Source: JBBQAA01 sp038276395
GTDB lineage: Bacteria > Actinomycetota > Thermoleophilia > Solirubrobacterales > Solirubrobacteraceae
Assembly (NCBI GenBank): GCA_038276395.1
Contig: JBBQAA010000074.1
Location: forward strand, 142,578 to 206,577
Direction: 5' to 3'
DNA: 64,000 nucleotides
The notes below the pieces were generated by a model. The model made no database searches, was not told where the DNA came from, and saw only the letters and a program-made list of their open reading frames with translations. This document shows, piece by piece, positions 56,844-64,000 of the stretch (its first letter is position 1; each line of letters starts with the position of its first letter). A program made the translations under genes and the position numbers.

Positions 56844-57945
56844 GCTCGGACTCGGAGAGGTCGTCGAGCAGGCGCACGGGCTCGGGGTCGCGGGAGGGGT
56901 CGGATTCGTCGAGCCGGATCGCCGCGCCCGGCCAGTAGGGATTGCCCGCGGGCGCGCCGCCGTTGAAGTGGCGCTCGAGCAGCCAGTTGCCGCTGTTCCA
57001 CAGCCGCGCGCCGGTCGGGGTGCCCCATTCCCCCTGAGCGTCGCGGGGCCAGGGGCCCGAGCGGTGGGTGTGCCCGAAGATGACGTGGCGGGCCTCGACA
57101 CCGAGGTTCTCCACCGCGGCGCCCATCGCGCGCAGCCCGGCGCGGCGGAGCTCGGCGTTTGAGATGTCGGCCGACAGCGGCCCCGCGCCCGAGCGGTTCA
57201 GCAGCCCGATGAAGCCGCGGAAGCCGAGCCGCAGGGCGCGCGTGGAGACGGGGCGGCGCCCGCCCGAGTCGGTCAGGCGCAGCCAGACGCGCGTGGCGGG
57301 CGCGAGCCGGGCCGAGCCGCCCGGCGGCGGGGCGTGCTCGGCGATCTCGCGCAGCCAGGCGTAGGGCGGCACCAGCAGGCGCTCGTAGAGGTCGGGGCTC
57401 GCCGCCGACGGCCCCTCCGGGAGCCGGCCCGTCATCCGGCGCATGACGCTCGTGGCCATGCGCTCGAAGGTCGGCATCGTGAAGTGGGGATCGAGGTAGT
57501 GGCCGTGGGTCGCCCACACGTCCTCCCTGAGGCGGACTCCGGGGTAGGCGACGCGCAGCTCGGCGCGGCCAAGGAGCCGGCGGATGCGCGCGAGCGGATC
57601 GCCCTCCTCGATCGTGAGCTCGTTCTCGAACCCGAGCGGCGGCGGCGGGCCCGCGCGGCGGCGGCGGGCGAGCGCCGGCGCGACAAGCGCGTGGTCGTGG
57701 TTGCCGCCCGTGAGGACGATCTCGCCGCCCGCCATCGCCTCCCCCACCTGACGCAGGAAGGGCTCCGCGGCGGCGAGCATCTCGTACATGGGTCCGTGGC
57801 GCAGCTCCATCATGTCGCCGAGCAGGACGAGCCGGTCGACGTCGCCGAGCGCCGCGCAGAGCGCCTCGCGCACGGCGGGCGCACGCAGCGTGTCGGACTC
57901 GGACCGGGTGCCGAGGTGGAGATCCGAGACGACGAGGGTCGTCAA
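56824..57945 (-). CDS. metallophosphoesterase
   Basis: The 373-residue protein has the calcineurin-like motifs in order: VVSDLHLG (residues 6-13), LLGDMMEL, TGGNHDH and, late, FGHTHRSG. So both metal sites are complete. The start is probably a TTG at 57945 that overlaps the ispH stop as TTGA; longer frames are antisense. The substrate is unknown. The end overlaps the redoxin gene by 20 bp, convergently. Confidence 0.88.
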   Translation of the reverse strand: MTTLVVSDLHLGTRSESDTLRAPAVREALCAALGDVDRLVLLGDMMELRHGPMYEMLAAAEPFLRQVGEAMAGGEIVLTGGNHDHALVAPALARRRRAGPPPPLGFENELTIEEGDPLARIRRLLGRAELRVAYPGVRLREDVWATHGHYLDPHFTMPTFERMATSVMRRMTGRLPEGPSAASPDLYERLLVPPYAWLREIAEHAPPPGGSARLAPATRVWLRLTDSGGRRPVSTRALRLGFRGFIGLLNRSGAGPLSADISNAELRRAGLRAMGAAVENLGVEARHVIFGHTHRSGPWPRDAQGEWGTPTGARLWNSGNWLLERHFNGGAPAGNPYWPGAAIRLDESDPSRDPEPVRLLDDLSESELTARRG

Positions 57946-58895
57946 GCGCTCGCGGTGGCGAGCGCCTGGCGGATCGTCTTCGGGAGCATGAAGCGGACGT
58001 CCTCCTGGATGACCTCGAGCTCCTGCACGTCCTCCGTGCCCCGGGCGCGGAAGTGGTCGACGAGGCGCTGCACGAGCTCCTCCGGCGCGCTGGCGCCCGA
58101 GGTGATCCCGAGCGTCGCGACCCCTTCGAGCCAGGCGTCCCTGACCTGGGACTCGTTGTCGATGAGGTGGGAGTCGGCGCCGTACTCGCGCGCGACCTCG
58201 ACGAGGCGGTTCGAGTTCGAGGAGTTCTTCGAGCCGATGACGAGCACGAGGTCGCACTCGGTCGCGAGCTGCTTGACCGCGAGCTGGCGGTTGGTCGTCG
58301 CGTAGCAGATGTCATCCGTGCGCGGACCGGTGATGTGCGGAAAGCGCTCGCGCAGGCGAGCGATGATCGCCGTCGTCTCGTCCACGGAGAGGGTGGTCTG
58401 GGAGATGTAGGCGATCCGCTCGGGATCCTTGACCTCGAGCCGCTCGACGTCGGCCTCGGTCTCGATGAGGACGATCGACTCGGGGGCCTCCCCCATCGTC
58501 CCCTCGACCTCCTCGTGGCCGGCGTGGCCGATGAGGACGATCGTGTAGCCCTCGGCCGCGAACTTCTTGGCCTCCACGTGGACCTTGGTCACGAGCGGGC
58601 ACGTGGCGTCGATCGTGTGCAGGCGCCGCTCGGCCGCGCCGGCGTGGACGGCGGGCGAGACGCCGTGGGCGGAGAAGACGACCGTCGACTCCTCCGGCAC
58701 GTCGGCGGCCTCGTCGACGAAGATCGCGCCGCGGCCCTTGAGCTGCTCGACGACGTGCTTGTTGTGCACGATCTCCTTGCGCACGTAGACGGGCGCGCCG
58801 TAGAGCTCGAGCGCACGCTCGACGGTCTGCACGGCGCGGTCGACGCCGGCGCAGTAGCCGCGCGGCGAGGCGAGCAGGATGCGGTCGGGGACCAT
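57942..58895 (-). CDS. ispH: 4-hydroxy-3-methylbut-2-enyl diphosphate reductase
   Basis: The 317-residue enzyme makes IPP and DMAPP, the last MEP-pathway step. The [4Fe-4S] cysteines are in RGYCAGVDRA (Cys15), DATCPLVTKVH and DICYATTNRQ; SAHGVSP and the catalytic Glu region are present. The ATG at 58895 follows a TAGACT box at 10 nt and AAGGTG. An ATG further upstream (58940) is not favoured. Confidence 0.95.
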   Translation of the reverse strand: MVPDRILLASPRGYCAGVDRAVQTVERALELYGAPVYVRKEIVHNKHVVEQLKGRGAIFVDEAADVPEESTVVFSAHGVSPAVHAGAAERRLHTIDATCPLVTKVHVEAKKFAAEGYTIVLIGHAGHEEVEGTMGEAPESIVLIETEADVERLEVKDPERIAYISQTTLSVDETTAIIARLRERFPHITGPRTDDICYATTNRQLAVKQLATECDLVLVIGSKNSSNSNRLVEVAREYGADSHLIDNESQVRDAWLEGVATLGITSGASAPEELVQRLVDHFRARGTEDVQELEVIQEDVRFMLPKTIRQALATASA

Positions 58896-58905
58896 GACAC
58901 CTTGA

Positions 58906-58911
58906 AGTCTA
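58906..58911 (-). promoter_or_regulatory. TAGACT -10 box for ispH
   Basis: On the minus strand TAGACT is followed by 10 nt including AAGGTG and the ATG at 58895. Confidence 0.5.
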
Positions 58912-59126
58912 GGGGCGGGCGCGGGGCGGTCTGGGGCCACGAGGAAGCAGGAAGCGAGGGGTTCGCGGTGCCGCGCCGCGGGCGTTCCCGCAGTTAAGGG
59001 CGTCAGAGGACCACAACTACGGGCGACGCCCGCACCGCCCCCGCCGCGGCAGAAAGCGCGGCCGGAGCCTCCTCCCCATCCCCTCCCAGCATCACGGCGC
59101 CGGCGGCGAACGCCCCCGCCCGAGCC

Positions 59127-60419
59127 CTACTGATCGGCCGTCACCGTCTCCAGCAGCCAGGCGAACCGCTCCCGCGCCGCCGCCCGACGCGTCGGGACGT
59201 GCTCGCTCGGGACGCCATCCTCAGGCGCGGAGTACCCGCGCAGGATCTGTCGTGCCACCGACTGCCGGTGGACCTCGTCCGGCCCGTCGTAGAAGCGCGC
59301 GCCGCGGGCGAAGCGGTACATCTGCTCGAGCGGCAGGTCGGTCGAGTAGCCGAGCGAGCCGTGGGCCTGCAGCGCGCGGTCGATCACGTCGTGGAGCACG
59401 CGCGCGCCGAAGAACTTGATGAGCGATATCTCCTGCCGGGCGGCGCCGACGCCCTGCGTGTCCATGAGCCACGCGGCGTGCAGCGTCATGAGCCGCGCCG
59501 CCTGCATCTCCGCCGCCGAGTCGGCGATCCAGTTCTGCACGGTCTGCTTGTCGGCCAGGATCGAGCCGTGGGTGTAGCGGTAGAGCGAGCGCTCGCAGAG
59601 CATGTCGAAGGCCCGGCGCGAGACGCCGAGCCAGCGCATGCAGTGGTGGATCCGCCCGGGGCCGAGCCGGTGCTGGGCGATGAGGAAGCCGGCGCCGCGC
59701 GCGCCGAGAAGGGCGTCGGCAGGCAGGCGGACGTCCCGGTAGAGCACCTCGGCGTGCCCGCCCATCCGCCCGTGGAGCTGCTGCGGGTGCTCCATCGTCG
59801 GCACGTCGCGGAGGATCTCGACCCCCTCGGCCCCCGCCGGCACGATGAACATGGACGCCCGCTGGTGGGGCCGCGCGTCGGGGTCGGTCACCGCCATGAC
59901 GATGAGGAAGTCCGCGATCGAGGCATTGGAGGTGAACCACTTGTGCCCGCAGAGCACCCAGCCGTCGCCGTCCGCCACCGCCGAGGTCTCGAGCAGCGTC
60001 GGGTCCGCGCCCGCGTTCGGCTCGGTCATCGAGAAGGCCGAGCGGAGGTCGCCCGCGAGCAGGGGATGGAGCCAGCGGTCCTTCTGCTCCTCGGTTCCGG
60101 CCAGGGCGAGGATCTCCGAGTTGCCCGAGTCCGGCGCCTGGTTGCCGAAGGCGAGGGGCGCGTACGGGGTCGTCCCGAGGATCTCGTGCATGAGGCCGAG
60201 CTTCACCTGCCCGAAGCCCCGGCCGCCGAGCTCGGGCGGGAGGTGGGCGGCCCACAGCCCGCGCTCCTTCACGCGCTCCTTGAGCGGAGCCATCGCCCGG
60301 TCGAGCCCGTCGAGGTCGAGATCGAGCGTCTCGAGCGGCCAGATCTCCTCGCGTACGAGGCTCTCCATCCAGTCGAGCTGCTCCTGGAAGGCAGGGTCGG
60401 TGGAGAATTCCCAGGCCAC
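59127..60419 (-). CDS. acyl-CoA dehydrogenase family protein
   Basis: The 430-residue protein has the ACAD fold: HLPPELGGRGFG, SMTEPNAGADPTLLETSAV, GHKWFTSNASIADFLIVM and the C-terminal QAHGSLGYSTDLPLEQMYRFARGARFYDG with the segment where the base usually lies. The length and the ending YRFARGARFYDGPDEVHR resemble ACAD10/11-like members. It oxidises an acyl-CoA with FAD; the chain length is unknown. The GTG start is at 60419. Confidence 0.92.
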   Translation of the reverse strand: MAWEFSTDPAFQEQLDWMESLVREEIWPLETLDLDLDGLDRAMAPLKERVKERGLWAAHLPPELGGRGFGQVKLGLMHEILGTTPYAPLAFGNQAPDSGNSEILALAGTEEQKDRWLHPLLAGDLRSAFSMTEPNAGADPTLLETSAVADGDGWVLCGHKWFTSNASIADFLIVMAVTDPDARPHQRASMFIVPAGAEGVEILRDVPTMEHPQQLHGRMGGHAEVLYRDVRLPADALLGARGAGFLIAQHRLGPGRIHHCMRWLGVSRRAFDMLCERSLYRYTHGSILADKQTVQNWIADSAAEMQAARLMTLHAAWLMDTQGVGAARQEISLIKFFGARVLHDVIDRALQAHGSLGYSTDLPLEQMYRFARGARFYDGPDEVHRQSVARQILRGYSAPEDGVPSEHVPTRRAAARERFAWLLETVTADQ

Positions 60420-60470
60420 GAGCCCATGCTGCCACGTCCGCGCGCCTCGCGCCGTGTCACCCTTACCCGC

Positions 60471-61358
60471 GTGAGGCGCGCGACGCGGATCCTCGGGCGC
60501 ACGGCCCGCTCGTTCTACGACGAGCAGATGACCCATCATGCGGCGGCGCTGACCTACTACGTGCTGATGTCGCTCTTCCCGCTGCTGCTCGTGGCGCTCT
60601 CGCTGCTCGGCCTGCTCGGTCAGTACCCGCGGACCTACGACGCCCTCATCGGGCACCTCGGCAACATCGTCCCGCCTACGACGCTCGACACGCTCGACCG
60701 CTCGCTTCGCGGCGCGCTCGAGCACAAGGGCACGGCCTCGACGGCGCTCATCGCCGCGGGCGTCGCCGCGCTCTACGGCGCCACCGGCGCGCTGGAGGCC
60801 GCCCGGCGGGCGCTGAACGTCGTCTTCGAGACCTCGGGCGGCCGGAGCTTCCTGCGCCGGAAGCTGATCGACTCGGTCACGGCGATCGCGCTCGTCGTGC
60901 TCGTCGTCGTCTCCCTCGTCCTCGTCTTCGTCGGCGGCTCGCTGGCCGACGAGATCTTTCGCTCGCTCGGCGTCGGCGGCGCCGCCCGCGAGGTCTGGGA
61001 CGTCGCCCGCTGGCCGGCCGCGCTCGCCGTCGCCATGCTCGTCTTCACCACGGTCTACTACGTCACGCCCGACGTGCGCCAGCGCTCGTTTCGCTGGGTC
61101 ACGCCGGGCGCGGCGGTCGGGGTCCTCGCGTGGATCACCATCACCGTCGGCTTCACCCAGTACCTCTCGCACTTCCCGCGGGCGGGCGCGATCTACGGCG
61201 CCTTCGGCGCGGCGATCTTCCTCATCGTCTGGCTGTGGCTGACGAACGTCGCGCTGCTCTTCGGCGCCGAGCTCGACGCCGAGATCGAGCGCGAGAAGGA
61301 GCTCGCGGAGGGGATCCCGGAGGCGGACACGCTGGCGCTGCGCGCCCGCACGGGCTGA
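60471..61358 (+). CDS. YihY/BrkB family inner-membrane protein
   Basis: The 295-residue protein has six or so membrane helices and the family landmarks HHAAALTYYVLMSLFPLLLVALS, the ALYGATGALEAARRALN loop, RWVTPGAAVGVLAWI and the final LIVWLWLTNVALLFGAELDAEIERE. The role is unclear (proposed transporter or flippase). Just 51 bp separate it from the divergent dehydrogenase gene. Confidence 0.93.
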   Translation: MRRATRILGRTARSFYDEQMTHHAAALTYYVLMSLFPLLLVALSLLGLLGQYPRTYDALIGHLGNIVPPTTLDTLDRSLRGALEHKGTASTALIAAGVAALYGATGALEAARRALNVVFETSGGRSFLRRKLIDSVTAIALVVLVVVSLVLVFVGGSLADEIFRSLGVGGAAREVWDVARWPAALAVAMLVFTTVYYVTPDVRQRSFRWVTPGAAVGVLAWITITVGFTQYLSHFPRAGAIYGAFGAAIFLIVWLWLTNVALLFGAELDAEIEREKELAEGIPEADTLALRARTG

Positions 61359-61392
61359 GAGGGCGTTAACTTCTCGTGGAGGAGGACAGGAC

Positions 61393-62910
61393 GTGAGCCA
61401 GGGCCATCTCGATCGTCTGACCGCCGTCGACGCCTCGTTCCTCGCGCAGGAGGGGCCGGCGAGCCACATGCACGTGGGCGCGCTGCTCGTCTTCGCCGAC
61501 CCGCCGCCGGCCTACGACGAGCTCGTCGAGCAGATCCGCGCGCGCCTGCACCTCGTCCCCCGCTACCGCCAGAAGCTCGTCACGCCACCACTGGAGACCG
61601 GCCGCCCGCTGTGGGCCGATGACCCGGACTTCAACCTCGAGTTCCACATCCGCCACTCCGCCCTGCCCGCGCCGGGGACGGAGGAGCAGCTCCACCGGCT
61701 CGCCGCCCGCGTGCACTCCCAGCAGCTCGATCGCTCAAAGCCGCTGTGGGAGCTATGGGTCGTCGAGGGGTTGGAGGGCGGCCGGTGGGCGCTCATCTCG
61801 AAGACCCACCACGCGCTCGTCGACGGCGTCGCGGGGGTCGACCTCGCCACCGTCATGTTCGACACGACGCCCGAGGGCCGCCCCGAGGAGGAGGGCCTCG
61901 AGCCGTGGCGCCCGCGCCCCGAGCCGACACCCGTCGAGCTCGTCGCCGCCGGGGTGCGCGGGGCGATCAGGGGCGGGCTCTCGCTGGCCACTCGCGCGGT
62001 CGGCGCCGCCACCGACCCGACGACCTCGCTGCGCGTGACCCGGGACGCGGTGGAGGGGCTCGGGGAGATCGTCTGGGCGGGCATGAACCCGGCTCCCGAG
62101 ACGCCGCTGAACGTCGAGATCGGCCCGCACCGCCGCCTCGCGGTCGCCTCCCAGCGGCTCGACGACTACCGGGCGGTCAAGCGCGAGCTCGGGGGAACGG
62201 TCAACGACGTCGTCCTCACCGTCGTCTCCGGCGCGCTGGGCCGCTGGCTCCGCTCCCGCGGGGTCCGCACGCAGGGTCTCGAGCTGCGCGCGCTCGTGCC
62301 CGTCTCCATCCGCGCCGAGCACGAGCAGGGCACGCTCGGGAACCGCATCGCCGCGATGCGCGGGCCGCTGCCCGTCTACATCGAGGACCCCGTGGCCCGG
62401 CTCGACTTCGTGCGGCGCGCGATGGACGGCCTCAAGGAGTCAAAGCAGGCGGTGGGCGCCGAGGTGCTCGCCTCGGTGCAGAACCTGGCACCGCCCACCG
62501 TCCTCGCCCAGGCCTCGCGCCTTAACTTCTCTACGCGGCTCTTCAACGTCATCGTCACGAACGTCCCCGGGCCGCAGTTCCCGCTCTACGCGCTCGGGCG
62601 GCGGCTCGTCGCGCTCTACCCGGTCGCCTTCCTGCCCAAGGACCACGCGCTGGCCATCGCGATCATGTCCTACGACGGTGCGCTCGACTACGGGCTGCTC
62701 GCCGACTACGACGCCCTGCCGGACGTCGATCAGATCGCGACGGGGATCGACGACGCGCTGGCCGAGCTGAAGGTCGCGGCCGGCCTCGGCGGGGCGCCGT
62801 CAGGCTCGGCCCGACGGGGGCGAAAGCAGTCCGCGCGCGAGCCGGCCGCGGGCGGCCCGGGATCTGATATGCGCGCGCGGCGACGGGGAAAGAGGCCGGT
62901 CGCTCAGTAG
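61393..62910 (+). CDS. wax ester synthase/diacylglycerol acyltransferase (WS/DGAT)
   Basis: The 505-residue enzyme has the catalytic HHxxxDG motif as HHALVDG (139-145) and the later NDVVLTVVSGALGRWL and NVIVTNVPGPQFPLYALG segments. It forms wax esters or triacylglycerol from acyl-CoA, giving storage lipid. A GGAGGAGG Shine-Dalgarno precedes the GTG at 61393. The basic C-terminal tail after about residue 465 is not conserved. Confidence 0.93.
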   Translation: MSQGHLDRLTAVDASFLAQEGPASHMHVGALLVFADPPPAYDELVEQIRARLHLVPRYRQKLVTPPLETGRPLWADDPDFNLEFHIRHSALPAPGTEEQLHRLAARVHSQQLDRSKPLWELWVVEGLEGGRWALISKTHHALVDGVAGVDLATVMFDTTPEGRPEEEGLEPWRPRPEPTPVELVAAGVRGAIRGGLSLATRAVGAATDPTTSLRVTRDAVEGLGEIVWAGMNPAPETPLNVEIGPHRRLAVASQRLDDYRAVKRELGGTVNDVVLTVVSGALGRWLRSRGVRTQGLELRALVPVSIRAEHEQGTLGNRIAAMRGPLPVYIEDPVARLDFVRRAMDGLKESKQAVGAEVLASVQNLAPPTVLAQASRLNFSTRLFNVIVTNVPGPQFPLYALGRRLVALYPVAFLPKDHALAIAIMSYDGALDYGLLADYDALPDVDQIATGIDDALAELKVAAGLGGAPSGSARRGRKQSAREPAAGGPGSDMRARRRGKRPVAQ

Positions 62911-63206
62911 CCGAGCGCGAACTTCGCGTCTTCCGACATGCGGTCCGGCGTCCATGGCGGCTGGAAGACCATCTCCGTGAGGACCTCCTCGACGCCGTCG
63001 ACCTCCCCCACGAACTCCTCCATCTGCTCCTTGACCTGCGGGCCGATCGGGCAGGCGGGGGTCGTCAGGGTGAAGGTGATGTTCACCGTGCCGCCGTCGA
63101 TCGCCACGTCGTAGACCAGGCCGAGCTCGACGAAATCGAGCCCCAGCTCGGGGTCGATGACGTTGGCCAGCGCCTCGGTGACGTCGTCGGGATCGGGCGC
63201 GCTCAT
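62904..63206 (-). CDS. DUF59/MIP18 family protein (SufT/PaaD-like)
   Basis: The 100-residue protein has VIDPELGLDFVELGLVYDVAI and TLTTPACPIGPQVKEQM with a conserved Cys, typical of MIP18/PaaD-like Fe-S-cluster assembly proteins, and ends with PPWTPDRMSEDAKFALGY. It probably assists metal-sulfur cluster maturation. A SUF operon is not in the window. The stop overlaps the end of the WS/DGAT gene by 7 bp. Confidence 0.9.
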   Translation of the reverse strand: MSAPDPDDVTEALANVIDPELGLDFVELGLVYDVAIDGGTVNITFTLTTPACPIGPQVKEQMEEFVGEVDGVEEVLTEMVFQPPWTPDRMSEDAKFALGY

Positions 63207-63215
63207 CGTTCACAC

Positions 63216-63221
63216 ATCTTA
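63216..63221 (-). promoter_or_regulatory. TAAGAT -10 box for the DUF59 gene
   Basis: On the minus strand TAAGAT, 9 nt, then ATG at 63206. Confidence 0.5.
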
Positions 63222-63424
63222 GCCTCGATCCGCCGCTTGATCTATTGGGTCTCGCGGAAGTGTGTGTCCGGCTGCGGGGAGGTCGGGGAGTCCGTCGAAT
63301 TCCGGGTCGGGCGGGTTCGGGGTGCTGGGTCGGGCCGGAGACGTCGAACCGGCGCTCGAGTGGTTTGCGGGCAGTGGGAAGCGGGCGGTCGGGCCGGGCT
63401 CGTCGTCGGTGGCCGCTGAAGGAG

Positions 63425-64000
63425 TCAGGCGGGTGGTGGGAGCGAGCGCAGCCGGGTGAGGGCGGCGAGGAAGTCCTCAGCCCAGGGCCAGCGAGCGGGC
63501 GTCCGGAGCCGGGTTCGGCGTGCGGGCGGGTCAGGCGGCCAGGGATCTGCAGGAGCCGGCGTCGCAGGGTGCGGGCGGTGCGGATGGTCTGGTCGGGCAG
63601 GGCGATGAGGTGGGTCCAGCGCAGCAGGTTGTGCGCGAGGGCGGCGATCACCGTCCAGGCGGCGTTCGCGTGGAACTTGCCGGAGGGGAAGTGCGCGAGG
63701 GCCGGCGATCGATGCCGTGATGTGAGCCTGCTGACGGACGCCGATCGAATAGGTCCAGCCCGCCGCCTCAAGGCGGGCCATGAGCTTGTTGTTCCAGAAT
63801 CCCGAATCGGCGCGCAGCAGCTTCGGGCCGCTCGCGCCGGCCGCTCGACGCGCGGGATCAGTTCTTCAACGAACCGCAGCGCGCCGCGGGCGGTGTTCGC
63901 CGAGCCCTTCCGGGCCCGGATGTGGAGCACCTCCCCGGTCCCGGCGCGGGTGGCGAGGATCGGGTGATAGCCGCGCGCATGGGTGTAGTCGAAGCAGGCA
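63425..64000 (-). mobile_element. degraded IS1380-family transposase, cut by the window edge
   Basis: Entering from the right edge, one frame reads CFDYTHARGYHPILATRAGT and GSANTARGALRFVEELIPR, the central DDE region of IS1380-type transposases. It then shifts to SGFWNNKLMARLEAAGWTYS-like text, then jumps (the middle ~150 residues are missing) to GKFHANAAWTVIAALAHNLL and RWTHLIALPDQTIRTARTLR, and the end RWPWAEDFLAALTRLRSLPP lies in another frame. Several frameshifts plus an internal deletion make it inactive. The inverted-repeat end should lie between 63207 and 63424, but I cannot define it. Confidence 0.8.

Noticed and set aside
63245..63967. 240-codon plus-strand open frame
   Set aside because: It is antisense to the transposase remnant, and its translation matches nothing recognisable.

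Overview
The window is very GC-rich DNA with strong G/C bias at third codon positions, dense gene packing and many GTG starts. The gene content points to an actinobacterium, and my best guess is the class Thermoleophilia (Solirubrobacterales/Gaiellales type). Supporting signs are a GuaB3-type IMP dehydrogenase beside guaA, a CysO/CysM/MoeZ/JAMM cysteine pathway, a mycobacterial-type PyrF, a c-di-AMP riboswitch ahead of an M23 peptidase, and WS/DGAT acyltransferase. No rRNA, tRNA or CRISPR array was seen. The class assignment is inference.

Layout, left to right. 1-4.5 kb: a truncated GT4 glycosyltransferase, a zinc-ribbon protein, a lipoprotein followed by decayed coding sequence, an HD-GYP gene, a secreted protein, a crotonase and a HIT protein. 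4.6-11.2 kb: a tightly coupled minus-strand operon glmS-acpS-nnr-alr-CCA transferase-membrane protein, for amino sugar, D-alanine, cofactor and tRNA maturation functions. 11.2-15.5 kb: a membrane protein, a glycosyltransferase remnant, and a secreted dirigent-like protein divergent from a two-component system. 15.5-18.3 kb: rplM-rpsI-glmM. 18.3-23.8 kb: a c-di-AMP riboswitch with its M23 peptidase, a VapBC-like pair, a second copy of the dirigent/two-component module and a decayed toxin-antitoxin pair. 24-28 kb: guaB3-guaA, a PNPOx-like oxidase and a Phd/RelE pair. 28-35.5 kb: hup-pyrF-LysM-dacA-pfkB, then murI-rph-rdgB-CDF transporter and a Flp pilin-like protein. 35.6-48.5 kb: GT4, zinc-ribbon proteins, a histone deacetylase-like protein facing nadB, a hydantoinase/oxoprolinase operon, DUF1802, a frameshifted ltrA, a degenerate zincin and a VOC protein. 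48.5-53.4 kb: a sulfur island with a JAMM protease, TatA, CysM, CysO, a DsbA-like protein and a rhodanese-MoeB fusion. 53.6-63.2 kb: a third two-component system, GluQ-RS, a redoxin, a phosphoesterase, ispH, acyl-CoA dehydrogenase, YihY, WS/DGAT and a DUF59 protein. The right end is a degraded IS1380-type transposase.

Two architectural rules recur. First genes of transcription units usually carry a TAnnnT box 6-10 nt before the start codon and no Shine-Dalgarno, which predicts leaderless or near-leaderless mRNAs. Genes inside operons are coupled by 4-nt start/stop overlaps (ATGA, GTGA, TTGA and apparently CTGA). Several genes show single frame breaks, which may be true decay or draft-assembly indels. 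The most notable findings are the sulfur island, where cysM and the rhodanese-MoeB gene share a palindromic site at their -10 boxes and CysO ends in Gly-Gly-Arg, and the duplicated dirigent/two-component module.
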